Assembly: GCA_919901855.1 (NCBI GenBank)
Contig: CAKKQC010000010.1
Coordinates: 1 to 64,000, forward strand
From: a bacterium
GTDB lineage: Bacteria > Oederibacteriota > CAKKQC01
Length of the DNA: 64,000 nt
Reading direction: 5' to 3'
Below the pieces are notes generated by a model. That model worked only from the letters and a program-made list of their open reading frames with translations. It did no database searches and was not told the origin of the DNA. How positions within the stretch are numbered: the first letter of the stretch is position 1; the number at the start of each line of letters is the position of its first letter. Below, piece after piece: positions 8,903-16,556 of the stretch. Both the position numbers and the translations under genes were made by a program.

Positions 8903-10095
8903 GCCCGCCCCGCGCGGGGTGGACATCCGCCCCGCCTGACGGCATCCCGACCGCCGAGACCGCCCTGCGGTCCCTCTCCGCGAAGACCATCCGGCCCGTC
9001 TACTTCCTCGTGGGCGACCAACCGTGGATTCAGGCCCGCCTGGCGGCGAGGATCCGGGAGCTCACGGTGCCGGAAGACTGGCGGTCCATGAACGCGGAGA
9101 CGGTCTGGGCCGACGAGGTGCCCGAGGGACGCGTCGCGGACGCCGCGTCGACCCCGCCGTTCGGGAGTCCGCGGCGGTTCGTGCTGTGTCGGGGGGTCGA
9201 GGCCTACCGGGGGGGCGCGCCTTCCGGTACCGGTTCCTCCGCCGCGGACGATGCCGACGAGGAGGCGCCGGCGGCCGCGCCGCGCAAGCGCCGGTCGAAG
9301 GCGAGCAAGTCCGAGGCGACCCCCCTGGTCGACTACGTGTCCCGGCCGTCTCCGGACACGGTCCTCGTCCTGACCTCGGAGAAGCGCGACCTCAAGTGGT
9401 GGGCCGGCGACGCCCTCTTCGAGGCCGCGGAGGCGGCGGGGGCCGTGGTCGCGTGCCTGCCGCCGGCGGACCTGCGGGGCTGGCTGGCGGAGCAGGCGGC
9501 GGGGCTGGGGGCGAAGCTCGAGCCCGCCGCCGCGGAGGAACTCGTGGAGAGGGCCGGGGCGGACCCGCTTCTCCTGCTACGGGAGCTCGAGAAGTTGTCC
9601 GCCTACGTGGGCGGGCCGGGAATCGCGTCGCCACACGGGGTTTCGGCTTCTGCCGAAACCCCGAGAGCTGCTCTTGCAGCTCCAATCACCGTCGAGCACG
9701 TGCAGGCGCTGACGGGCGAGACGGCTCCGCCGTCGGTGTTCGCGTACCTCGACGCGCTCTTCGTCGAACGCCAGCCCGCCCGGGCGCTGAGCCTGCTGGC
9801 CCGCCTGCTGGAGGAATCGCACCCGCTCGCGCTGCACGCCATGCTGCTCGGCCAGCTGCGCAAGCTCGTGGCCCTCAAGGGGGCGCTGGCCGCCGGGCTC
9901 ACGGACTGGCAGATCGTGGGCAAGATCCGCCTGCCGTTCGCGCTCGTGGGGTCGCTCAAGATGATGGTGGGGCGCACGAGGCCCGAGCGGTTCGCGGCGC
10001 TCCTGCGGGCGCTGGCCCAGGCCGAGCGGGAGTTAAAGCGCGGCCGCGAGGGCCGCGCGGTCCTCGAGGACCTGACGATCGAATGCTGCCGGTGA
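8899..10095 (+). CDS. holA: DNA polymerase III delta subunit
   Basis: This is the clamp-loader subunit that opens the beta sliding clamp during replication. The 398-residue product has the family's N-terminal nucleotide-fold start (PVYFLVGDQPWIQARL), the LVLTSEKRDLKWW strand, the LVERAGADPLLLLRELEKL helix pair of domain II, and the C-terminal collar domain (LLARLLEESHPLALHAMLLGQLRKL). It is somewhat longer than the usual ~340 residues. The excess is in two inserts: a Gly/Ala/Glu then Lys/Arg-rich loop near residues 105-140, and about 21 residues near 242-262 encoded by two perfect palindromes. GTG 8899 overlaps the upstream stop; homology begins shortly after it and no later start fits. The 3' end overlaps the next gene by 13 bases. 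Confidence 0.88.
   Translation: MSPPRAGWTSAPPDGIPTAETALRSLSAKTIRPVYFLVGDQPWIQARLAARIRELTVPEDWRSMNAETVWADEVPEGRVADAASTPPFGSPRRFVLCRGVEAYRGGAPSGTGSSAADDADEEAPAAAPRKRRSKASKSEATPLVDYVSRPSPDTVLVLTSEKRDLKWWAGDALFEAAEAAGAVVACLPPADLRGWLAEQAAGLGAKLEPAAAEELVERAGADPLLLLRELEKLSAYVGGPGIASPHGVSASAETPRAALAAPITVEHVQALTGETAPPSVFAYLDALFVERQPARALSLLARLLEESHPLALHAMLLGQLRKLVALKGALAAGLTDWQIVGKIRLPFALVGSLKMMVGRTRPERFAALLRALAQAERELKRGREGRAVLEDLTIECCR
9637..9682. repeat. Palindromic element inside holA
   Basis: There are two adjacent perfect hairpins. GGGGTTTCGGC (9637-9647), loop TTCT, pairs with GCCGAAACCCC (9652-9662). GAGCTGC (9665-9671), loop TCTT, pairs with GCAGCTC (9676-9682). The pair lies within a 63-base in-frame stretch bounded by AATC at 9621 and 9684, in a loop region where holA homologues need no extra residues. 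Confidence 0.65.
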
Positions 10096-10925
10096 CGACG
10101 GGGCTCCGCCTCCTGGCGGTGGCCGTCCTCGCCTACACGGCCCTCATGGTCGTCGTCGCCGTCTTTCAGCGCCGCCTCCTCTACATCCCCTCGCGCGGCT
10201 ACCCCGTCACGCCCGCCGCGATCCGCCTGCCATTCGAGGCGTCCCTCCTCACCGCGTCGGATGGCGTGCGGCTTGCTGCCTGGTGGATTCCGGGGATGCG
10301 GAAGGACGCTCCCGTCATCCTGTACTTCCACGGGAACGCGGCGACCCTCTCGAGCCTCGTCGAGCTCGCCGGCGCTTTCCGGTCGGCGGGGTTCGCGTTC
10401 GCGGCCGTGGACTACCGGGGGTACGGGGAGAGCGGCGGATCCCCGACGGAGGCCGGGCTCTACCGCGACGCCGAGGCGGCGTGGAGCTGGGTCACGGGCC
10501 GGGGTGCGGCCCCTGGCGCGGCCCCGGGCCGAGTCCTCGTCTGGGGGCAGTCGCTCGGCGCGGGCCCGGCGTCGTGGCTGGCGTCGCGGGTGCCGTGCGC
10601 CGGGATCGTGCTCGAGGGCGCCTTCCCGTCGGTGTACGCCTCGGCGCGCCTGCACTACCCGGCGATGTGGCTCCCGCCGTTCGCGATTCTCGACCGGTAT
10701 CCGGTCACGGCGCACGTGGCGAAGGTCGCGTGTCCCGTCCTCGTGCTGCACGGGGAACTGGACCGGATCGCGCCGCCCGCGTTCGGCGGCGCGGTCTTCG
10801 AAGCGGCGCGGGAGCCGAAGCGGCTCGTGATCATACCCGGCGCCGACCACAACTCGATCACGCCGGACCTTCCGGTCGTGCGCGCCGCGCTCGACGGGTT
10901 CCGAATGGTCTGCCTGAAGGACTGA
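10083..10925 (+). CDS. Membrane-anchored alpha/beta hydrolase (ABHD/BEM46-like)
   Basis: This serine hydrolase has 280 residues. A single N-terminal membrane segment (LRLLAVAVLAYTALMVVVAVF) is followed by RRLLYIPSRGYPVTP, the lead-in typical of the BEM46/ABHD13-like family. The oxyanion strand reads ILYFHGNAATLSS. The catalytic triad is visible as Ser157 in GQSLGAG, Asp227 in GELDR and His256 in GADHNS. The substrate is unknown; relatives act on acyl esters or thioesters near the membrane. ATG 10083 overlaps the holA stop. The 3' end overlaps the convergent YfhO-like gene by 68 bases. Confidence 0.85.
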   Translation: MLPVTTGLRLLAVAVLAYTALMVVVAVFQRRLLYIPSRGYPVTPAAIRLPFEASLLTASDGVRLAAWWIPGMRKDAPVILYFHGNAATLSSLVELAGAFRSAGFAFAAVDYRGYGESGGSPTEAGLYRDAEAAWSWVTGRGAAPGAAPGRVLVWGQSLGAGPASWLASRVPCAGIVLEGAFPSVYASARLHYPAMWLPPFAILDRYPVTAHVAKVACPVLVLHGELDRIAPPAFGGAVFEAAREPKRLVIIPGADHNSITPDLPVVRAALDGFRMVCLKD

Positions 10926-12867
10926 GCGGGCGAGGCCGGCGCCGGGCCGGAGCCCGGAAGCCGGCCGCCAGGAGGGCGACCGAGGCGAGCAGGCCCAGGC
11001 AGAGACCGGCTCGGGCCTGCCAGGGATCGTATCGGATCCGCACGGCATGGTCGCCCGGGGGGAGCGAGACGCCGAGCAGCGCGCCGCGCACGATCGCGAG
11101 CCGGGCGGTCGCGGGCGCCTCCATCCGCCAGCCGCGCAGGGCGCTCTCCGCGACGACGGCCGTGCAGGGCCGGGTGGTGCGCACCCGGAAGCTCCACCGT
11201 CCCGGCTCGAAGCGCTCCGGCGGATCGAGAATGCCGGCTCCGGCCGGTTCGAGCCACACCGGGCCGCGGCTTCCCGCGAGGGCGTAGATGGCGACGTGGC
11301 CGCGGAACACCGGTTGGTCGGGGGCGCGCGCGATGGGACCACGCGCGATCAGGTGCCGGACGCCGAGGTCGGCGAAGACGGCGGCGGCGGCGGGGGTCCA
11401 CGGCGAGGGCGAGGTCTTCGCCGCCGCGAGGCGGCTGGCCGTGCCGGCGGGCACGATCGGGTTGTCGGCGTCGGCGTCCCGGAGGCCGGCGACCGCGGTG
11501 AGGTTCGACCGCAGCGATGCCCGGAGGAGGCGCGCGGCCTCGTCCGCGCCGGCCGCGGGCTCGTCGCTCTCCTGGAGCCGGGGGGCGACGAAGACGCGGT
11601 GCCAGCCGGCGCCGGCGGGGCCCGCCAGGAACCGCTCGGTCGTGCCCGGGGTCATCGCGGCTCCGGCGCGGGCCGTGAGCTGGATCCGGTTTCGCACGAG
11701 GGCGAGATCGACCCAAGTGAGGGCCGCGAGGGAAACCAGGATCGCGGGCGCGTGGCGGAGCCGCGAGCGGGCGGCGAGGGCGTCGGCTCCGGTGGCGGCG
11801 AGCCATGCCAGGCCGAACCCGCCCAGACTCATCCACATGGCGGGGTGCCGCAGGCGATCGAGCGGGGGCAGACGGAGCAGAAGTTCTCCCAGCCCCGGCA
11901 CGGACGGTCCCACCGCCAGGACGAGGCCAGCCGCCAGAATGGCGGCGGCTGCTCTCACGGATGGATCGCGCCGGAGGGCGACCAGGGCTCCGGCCGCGAG
12001 GAGGGCGGGGATGACGCCCAGGTAATGGAGGGAGGGCCACAGCCCGACGGCGGCGGCGCCGGGCCCGGCAGGGATGACGGCGGCAGGCCAGACCAGCCCG
12101 AGTAGGCCGGCAGGGCGCATCGCGTCCAGCCCGGCGGCGCCGGGCGTCAGCGGGGCGGCGCGGATGGACTCGCCGAGATAGCCCGCGAAGGGGAGCAGGA
12201 CGCCGGCCGCGAGCGCGAGCCCCAGGGCGCCCGCCGCCGTCGCGCCTCCCAGTCGGGCGACACTCCGACCGCCAGGCACGGCGAGGAGGATCGCGGCCAG
12301 CGCGCATCCGTAGACCGCGTAGGGGGGGGAACCCGCGAGAAAGAGCCAGCCGAGCGCGATGGCGAGTCCGGCGGTCTCACGGGCGCAGGGCCGGTCCGTC
12401 ACGCGGGCCGCGGCGGCGGCAACCCATGGAAGCCACGCGTACCCGCACAGCGCCGGCGGCACGGCCAGCAGGAACGACGGGTGCGCTCCGAGCCCGAATC
12501 CGACGGCCCCGACCGCGGCGGCCGCGGGGGTGAGGCCCCGTCCACGCAGGAAAACGGCCATGCCGGTCGTGGCCAGGATGGCGTGGAGCGCGAGGAACCA
12601 GCCGAACGCTTCGGGGAACGGAAGGAACCGGAAGAGAAGCGCGGGCGGGTACAGGACGTGTGCCTGCGGGTCGGCGAGGAGCGGCAGGCCGCATGCGAGG
12701 TACGGGTTCCACAGCGGGATCCGTCCCGGCGCGTCGGCGAGCACGCGCGAGAGCGAGACCTGAGCGGGGTAGTACTGGTGGAACGCGTCGACGAGGAAGA
12801 CGATCCTGCGGCCGGTAAGAAGCGGCAGGAACGGGACGCTCGCGGCGGCCAGCAGGCCCGCGAGCAG
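10858..12867 (-). CDS. YfhO-like multi-spanning membrane protein, start uncertain (CTG?)
   Basis: This large polytopic protein has about a dozen hydrophobic helices and a C-terminal extracytoplasmic domain with WSFRVRTTRPCTAVVAES and LRGWRM, which match the YfhO/DUF6044-type family linked to cell-surface glycosylation. The family signature of a first helix, then DxxxQYYP, then PLWNPYLACGLPLL, is present, but its first half lies upstream of the only standard start (GTG at 12744). In frame from 12867 one reads LLAGLLAAASVPFLPLL, then VDAFHQYYPAQ. No ATG, GTG or TTG occurs there; a CTG at 12867, two bases after the rpsT stop, is the best candidate, giving 669 residues. The conservative call is 10858-12744 (628 residues). 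Probably co-transcribed with rpsT. Confidence 0.72.
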   Translation of the reverse strand: MLAGLLAAASVPFLPLLTGRRIVFLVDAFHQYYPAQVSLSRVLADAPGRIPLWNPYLACGLPLLADPQAHVLYPPALLFRFLPFPEAFGWFLALHAILATTGMAVFLRGRGLTPAAAAVGAVGFGLGAHPSFLLAVPPALCGYAWLPWVAAAAARVTDRPCARETAGLAIALGWLFLAGSPPYAVYGCALAAILLAVPGGRSVARLGGATAAGALGLALAAGVLLPFAGYLGESIRAAPLTPGAAGLDAMRPAGLLGLVWPAAVIPAGPGAAAVGLWPSLHYLGVIPALLAAGALVALRRDPSVRAAAAILAAGLVLAVGPSVPGLGELLLRLPPLDRLRHPAMWMSLGGFGLAWLAATGADALAARSRLRHAPAILVSLAALTWVDLALVRNRIQLTARAGAAMTPGTTERFLAGPAGAGWHRVFVAPRLQESDEPAAGADEAARLLRASLRSNLTAVAGLRDADADNPIVPAGTASRLAAAKTSPSPWTPAAAAVFADLGVRHLIARGPIARAPDQPVFRGHVAIYALAGSRGPVWLEPAGAGILDPPERFEPGRWSFRVRTTRPCTAVVAESALRGWRMEAPATARLAIVRGALLGVSLPPGDHAVRIRYDPWQARAGLCLGLLASVALLAAGFRAPARRRPRPLSPSGRPFGTRRARRARPEGPA

Positions 12868-12869
12868 TC

Positions 12870-13139
12870 CTATTTCTTGCTGGCGGGGAACTTCCGGTTG
12901 ACGAACTCGGCCAGCCTCGACTTGTGCCGCGCGGCCGTCCGCCAGTGCACGAGATCCTTGTGCGCGCCGCGGTCCAGCAGGCCGCTTGCCGTCTTCAGGG
13001 CCGCCAGCGCGGCATCCCGGGTGGCGGCCGCCTGCACGGCATGGATGGCGGTCGACAGCCGCGTGTCCCGGGCCTGATTGCGGCCGGTCCGGCGGGCCGT
13101 GCGGCGGATATCCTTGATCGATGACTTCAGGTTCGCCAT
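12870..13139 (-). CDS. rpsT: 30S ribosomal protein S20
   Basis: The 89-residue product opens MANLKSSIKDIRRTARR and ends in a Lys/Arg-rich helix (HKSRLAEFVNRKFPASKK). Both the length and the three-helix pattern are those of S20, which binds 16S rRNA early in 30S assembly. The stop is followed after two bases by the presumed start of the YfhO-like gene. No ribosomal neighbours are present, as is usual for rpsT. Confidence 0.93.
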   Translation of the reverse strand: MANLKSSIKDIRRTARRTGRNQARDTRLSTAIHAVQAAATRDAALAALKTASGLLDRGAHKDLVHWRTAARHKSRLAEFVNRKFPASKK

Positions 13140-13235
13140 GGGTCTCTAAGGTAGCAATGGAGCGCGGCGCCTGTCAAACCGCGCGGGGGGGGTGCGGAGG
13201 CCTCCCGGCAGGACCGGGGCTCCCGGAAAACGAAC

Positions 13236-13259
13236 GGGGGATCCCTTTCGGGATCCCCC
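13236..13259 (-). terminator. Intrinsic terminator of the pilin gene
   Basis: GGGGGATCCC (13236-13245), loop TTTC, GGGATCCCCC (13250-13259): a ten-pair perfect stem. Read on the minus strand it lies 35 bases after the pilin stop and is followed by GTTCGTTTTCC, a modest T-rich tail. Confidence 0.75.
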
Positions 13260-13294
13260 ATTCACATTGCCTTCAGAGCCGGTTCAGTTCGTGC

Positions 13295-13762
13295 TCAGTA
13301 CCCGTAAGTCGAGTACGCAACCGACTTCGAGTCGGTCGCCGAGCTGTTCACGAACACGTGCCCGTTGAGAGAGTTGTACCGCCACCCCGTGCTGACCGCC
13401 GTGATGGCCTCGTCGGTCGAGTGGAGGACGGACGTTCCGGACGGAGTCTCTTGGATCCCGCTCCCGATTCCCGAATGCGTGGCCTTGACCGGGGGCACGT
13501 TCTCCAGATACTTGGAGAAGGAATACCCCACCGAGCAATAGAGCCACGTGGGATACACGCCCTCGTTGTCCCCGTAATAGATGGACACCGCGGAAGTCAT
13601 CGAGTTCAGGTTGCCCTTCGTCGCCGCCTCGCGAGACTTCTCGACGAGGGACGCGAACTTCGGCAGGGCCAGGGCGGCCAGAATGCCGATAATGGCCACG
13701 ACGATCATGAGCTCGATCAGCGTGAACCCGTGTTCCTTGCGGCCCTTTCTCATCTTTGTCAT
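13295..13762 (-). CDS. Type IV pilin (major pilin-like)
   Basis: This is a structural subunit of a type IV pilus or pseudopilus. The 155-residue prepilin has a short basic leader (MTKMRKGRKEHG), the prepilin peptidase site G/FTLIEL, and the hydrophobic N-terminal helix MIVVAIIGILAALALPKF with the conserved Glu5 of the mature chain. A helix-to-globular boundary follows (SREAATKGNLNSM), then an aromatic Tyr/Ser-rich head. Start ATG 13762 is chosen because a strong ribosome binding site precedes it; the in-frame start at 13783 would lie upstream of that site. A sigma-54 promoter lies about 50 bases upstream, and the divergent neighbours are a histidine kinase and an NtrC-type regulator, as in pilSR-pilA loci. 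Confidence 0.92.
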   Translation of the reverse strand: MTKMRKGRKEHGFTLIELMIVVAIIGILAALALPKFASLVEKSREAATKGNLNSMTSAVSIYYGDNEGVYPTWLYCSVGYSFSKYLENVPPVKATHSGIGSGIQETPSGTSVLHSTDEAITAVSTGWRYNSLNGHVFVNSSATDSKSVAYSTYGY

Positions 13763-13766
13763 ATAT

Positions 13767-13775
13767 CTCACCTCC
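13767..13775 (-). promoter_or_regulatory. Ribosome binding site of the pilin gene
   Basis: On the minus strand GGAGGTGAG ends four bases before the ATG at 13762. It fixes this start over the upstream in-frame one. Confidence 0.8.
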
Positions 13776-13812
13776 AGTAGCAATCCAGTTGATGCAGTCT
13801 ACCACAAGTAGA

Positions 13813-13828
13813 TGCAAGAACCGTGTCA
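13813..13828 (-). promoter_or_regulatory. Sigma-54 (-24/-12) promoter of the pilin gene
   Basis: Read on the minus strand: TGACACG (13828-13822), four bases, TTGCA (13817-13813). This matches TGGCACG-N4-TTGCW at 15 of 16 constrained or spacer positions with exact spacing; the one mismatch is the second G of the -24 GG. Transcription would start near 13802, giving a ~40-base leader that contains the ribosome binding site. Confidence 0.75.
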
Positions 13829-13931
13829 GAGGGGAATTCGGCTGCAGGCCAGCGTATTCGCAATGCCTGGGCCTGTTGGGATGTCAGGAAACCATGCTAG
13901 CGTCCGGAATCCGGACTGGTGCTATCCGGGG

Positions 13932-13937
13932 TAGAAT
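13932..13937 (+). promoter_or_regulatory. -10-like box of the histidine kinase gene
   Basis: TAGAAT ends five bases before the GTG at 13943 with no Shine-Dalgarno, so the mRNA is probably leaderless. Confidence 0.4.
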
Positions 13938-13942
13938 AGGCC

Positions 13943-15223
13943 GTGCTCACCTGGCTCCGGAGCCGCAAGGGTTATGTCGTCTCGCTCCAGTGGCTACTCA
14001 CAGTCGTGGTCGCGATCTGGGGCGCCACAACGGGGGCGTGGCGGGAGTCACCGACCGTATTCTGGGCGCTCGTGGCCCTCTCGGCCATCGGGAACATTGC
14101 CCTCACCCGGCTGCCCCTGCCGTCGTTCTACCGGCCCGTCAACTGGATGTACATCTTCGTGGGGGACACGGTCTTCGTTGGGGCCGCCCTCTACTGCATG
14201 CGGGGTTTCGACACCGGGCTGTACCTGCCGTATTTCCTCATCATCCTGACGGCGGCTCTCACCCGCAGCATGGCCCGGGGGATGCTCGTTGCGGCCTTCG
14301 TCAGCGGGCTCTACGTGTTCCTGGTCTGGCGCGAGGGCGATGCCGCGGGCCTCCTCGATCCCGGATTGCTGATCCGCCTCCCCTTCTTCTTCATCATCGC
14401 GATCTTCACCGGCTACCTCGCCCAGAGCGCGCGTCTGCAGCAGGAGGCGCTCGAGGCCTCGCAGTCGCTGGCCGCGCGGGTCCACGAACTGCAGCAGCTC
14501 GCGGCCGGGATCGCGCACGAGGTGCGCAACCCGCTCACCGCGATCAACAATGACCTGCAGGCGATGCAGGCCCGGCTGCCGGCCGACGGCACGGAACGGG
14601 CCCTGGTCCGGGACGCGCTGGACCAGGTGAGCCGCGTCACCCGGATCGTGCAGGAGACGCTGGACCTGGCCCGCCCCGCGGTCGTGAGCGCCGGCTGGCT
14701 GGATGCGAACGTCCTGCTCGAGCGGGCGATGGCCGACGCCCTGCGACTGCCCGGGGCGTCCGGGATCGAGGTGCGGCGCCGGCTCGTCCCGCGGCCGCTC
14801 CAGTTCTGGGGCGACGCGCGCCTGCTCGAGCTGGCGCTCGCGAATATCATCCGGAACGCGGTGGAGGCGATGCCCGGGGGCGGCCTGCTCGAGGTGGAGA
14901 CGGCTCCGGACCTCTGGGGCGGACGGGAGGTCGTGGCGTTGCGGATCGCGGACAACGGCCCGGGCATTCCGCCGCACCAGCTAGCCAGACTCTACCAGCC
15001 CTTCTACACGACGAAGGCCCACGGCACGGGGCTGGGCCTGTCCCTCGCGCGCAAGTACGTGAGCGCGCACGGCGGCGAGCTTCGCGTGACGAGCCCGTCG
15101 GGGCGCGGTCCGGACGGGCAGGCCCGGGGCACGACGATCCGGATCGTGCTCCCGGTGGAGGGCGCCACCGCGGCGGCGGCGGCGCTGGCGGCGGCCGCGG
15201 ACGCGGGGAAGGGCCGTGGCTAA
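13943..15223 (+). CDS. pilS: PilS-like membrane sensor histidine kinase
   Basis: This is a two-component sensor kinase of 426 residues. The N-terminal ~160 residues form about six membrane helices with no large periplasmic domain, the layout of PilS. The kinase core has the H-box AAGIAHEVRNPLTAIN (phospho-acceptor His192), the N-box NIIRNAVEAM, the G1 box DNGPGIPP and the G2 box GTGLGLSLARKY. An Ala-rich tail ends the protein. It overlaps the downstream regulator by eight bases. Adjacency to an NtrC-type regulator, and to a divergent pilin with a sigma-54 promoter, points to pilin control rather than nitrogen control. The gene name rests on context; the sensed signal in known PilS proteins is pilin level in the membrane. 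Confidence 0.82.
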   Translation: MLTWLRSRKGYVVSLQWLLTVVVAIWGATTGAWRESPTVFWALVALSAIGNIALTRLPLPSFYRPVNWMYIFVGDTVFVGAALYCMRGFDTGLYLPYFLIILTAALTRSMARGMLVAAFVSGLYVFLVWREGDAAGLLDPGLLIRLPFFFIIAIFTGYLAQSARLQQEALEASQSLAARVHELQQLAAGIAHEVRNPLTAINNDLQAMQARLPADGTERALVRDALDQVSRVTRIVQETLDLARPAVVSAGWLDANVLLERAMADALRLPGASGIEVRRRLVPRPLQFWGDARLLELALANIIRNAVEAMPGGGLLEVETAPDLWGGREVVALRIADNGPGIPPHQLARLYQPFYTTKAHGTGLGLSLARKYVSAHGGELRVTSPSGRGPDGQARGTTIRIVLPVEGATAAAAALAAAADAGKGRG

Positions 15224-16556
15224 GCACCTGCTCGTCATCGACGACGATCCCGCCGTCCGGCGGTCGCTCGCGGCCGCGCTCGAAGGAGACGGGCTCCGCG
15301 TCACGCTCGCGGCCACGGCGGCGGAGGGGCAGGCCCTCTACCTCCGGGAGACGCCGGACGTCGTGGTCCTCGACCTCTTCCTGCCGGACCGGCACGGTCT
15401 CGAGGTTCTCAAGACCCTGCGGGCGGGGGATCCCGAGGCGGCCGTGATCGTGGTGACGGCGTCCGACGACGTCCGGGACGGCGTCGAGGCGATGAAGCTC
15501 GGGGCGCTCGAGTACCTCGTTAAGCCCTACGACCTCGACGCGCTCCGGGTGTTGATCGGACGCACCGTGAGCCGCCAGCGCGAGGTGCAGGAACTCGGAG
15601 CGCATCGCCGCCAGCAGAGCCAGCGGTACACTTTCGAGGCGCTGGCCAGCGAGAACCCGGCGTGCGCGGCCATGGTGGCCACCGCCCGCAAGCTCGCGAC
15701 CTCGCCGACCGTGACCCTCCTGCTCGAGGGCGAGACCGGGGTGGGGAAGGAGTTCATGGCGCGGGCCGTGCACCACGCGAGTCCCCGCGCCGCCGGGCCC
15801 TTCACCGCGATATCGTGCGCCGCGATCCCCGAGACCCTGCTCGAGAGCGAGCTTTTCGGCCACGAGGCCGGAGCGTTCACGGATGCCCGGTCGCGCAAGC
15901 GGGGCCTTTTCGAGCTCGCGGAAGGGGGCACCCTGCTCCTGGACGAGGTGGCCGAGATGGTGCCGGCCACGCAGGCCAAGTTCCTGCGCGTGATCGAGGC
16001 CAGGTCCTTCCGGCGGGTCGGGGGGACCGAGGACCTGACCGTGGATACGCGCATCATCGCGGCGACGAACGCCGTGCTCGAGCGGGCCGTCGAGGCCAAG
16101 CGGTTCCGCGAGGATCTCTACTACCGGCTCAAGGTCGGGCACCTCGTGATCCCGCCGCTCCGGGACCGGCCGGAGGACCTCCTGCCCCTTGCCGGCCGCC
16201 TGCTCGCGGACATCTGCCGGGAACTGCGCCGGCCGGTGCCCGCGTTGTCGCCGGCGGTGCAGGAGGCGTTCCGGGCCTACCATTGGCCCGGCAACGTGCG
16301 CGAACTGCGGAACGTACTGGAGCGGGCCGTCATCCTCCACGAGGGTACGGGGTCGATCGAGCCCGCGCACCTGCCCCCGCTGTCCGGGCCCGCCACCGCG
16401 GGTTCGGCCACGCTCACGGACATCGAGCGCGAGCACATCTTGCGCGTGCTGGAGCATCACGGAGGCAACCAGACGAAGGCAGCGAAAGCGCTCGGGATTT
16501 CGCGCAACACGCTTTGGGAGAAGCTCAAGCAGTACCGGTCGGGGGGAAATCGATGA
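15216..16556 (+). CDS. pilR: NtrC-family sigma-54 response regulator (PilR-like)
   Basis: This is a 446-residue transcription activator. The receiver domain (residues ~1-120) has the acidic pair DDDP, phospho-acceptor Asp53 in VVVLDLFLP and the switch Lys in VKPYD. The AAA+ domain (~140-380) has Walker A GETGVGKE (172-179), the sigma-54 contact loop GAFTDA (219-224) and Walker B GGTLLLDEVAEM. The C-terminal Fis-type helix-turn-helix reads QTKAAKALGISRNTLWEKL. The family remodels sigma-54 polymerase bound at -24/-12 promoters, and such a promoter lies 1.4 kb away in front of the pilin. The GTG start overlaps the kinase gene; the stop overlaps the murJ ATG. Confidence 0.88.
   Translation: MAKHLLVIDDDPAVRRSLAAALEGDGLRVTLAATAAEGQALYLRETPDVVVLDLFLPDRHGLEVLKTLRAGDPEAAVIVVTASDDVRDGVEAMKLGALEYLVKPYDLDALRVLIGRTVSRQREVQELGAHRRQQSQRYTFEALASENPACAAMVATARKLATSPTVTLLLEGETGVGKEFMARAVHHASPRAAGPFTAISCAAIPETLLESELFGHEAGAFTDARSRKRGLFELAEGGTLLLDEVAEMVPATQAKFLRVIEARSFRRVGGTEDLTVDTRIIAATNAVLERAVEAKRFREDLYYRLKVGHLVIPPLRDRPEDLLPLAGRLLADICRELRRPVPALSPAVQEAFRAYHWPGNVRELRNVLERAVILHEGTGSIEPAHLPPLSGPATAGSATLTDIEREHILRVLEHHGGNQTKAAKALGISRNTLWEKLKQYRSGGNR

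Noticed and set aside
10858-10925. Convergent overlap of hydrolase and YfhO-like genes as a sign of a frameshift
   Set aside because: Both proteins are intact in their conserved parts; only poorly conserved tails overlap, as is common in compact genomes.
15216-16556. NtrC/NtrB (nitrogen control) assignment for the two-component pair
   Set aside because: The kinase has six membrane helices like PilS, unlike soluble NtrB, no glnA or glnB is near, and the sigma-54 promoter found is in front of a pilin.
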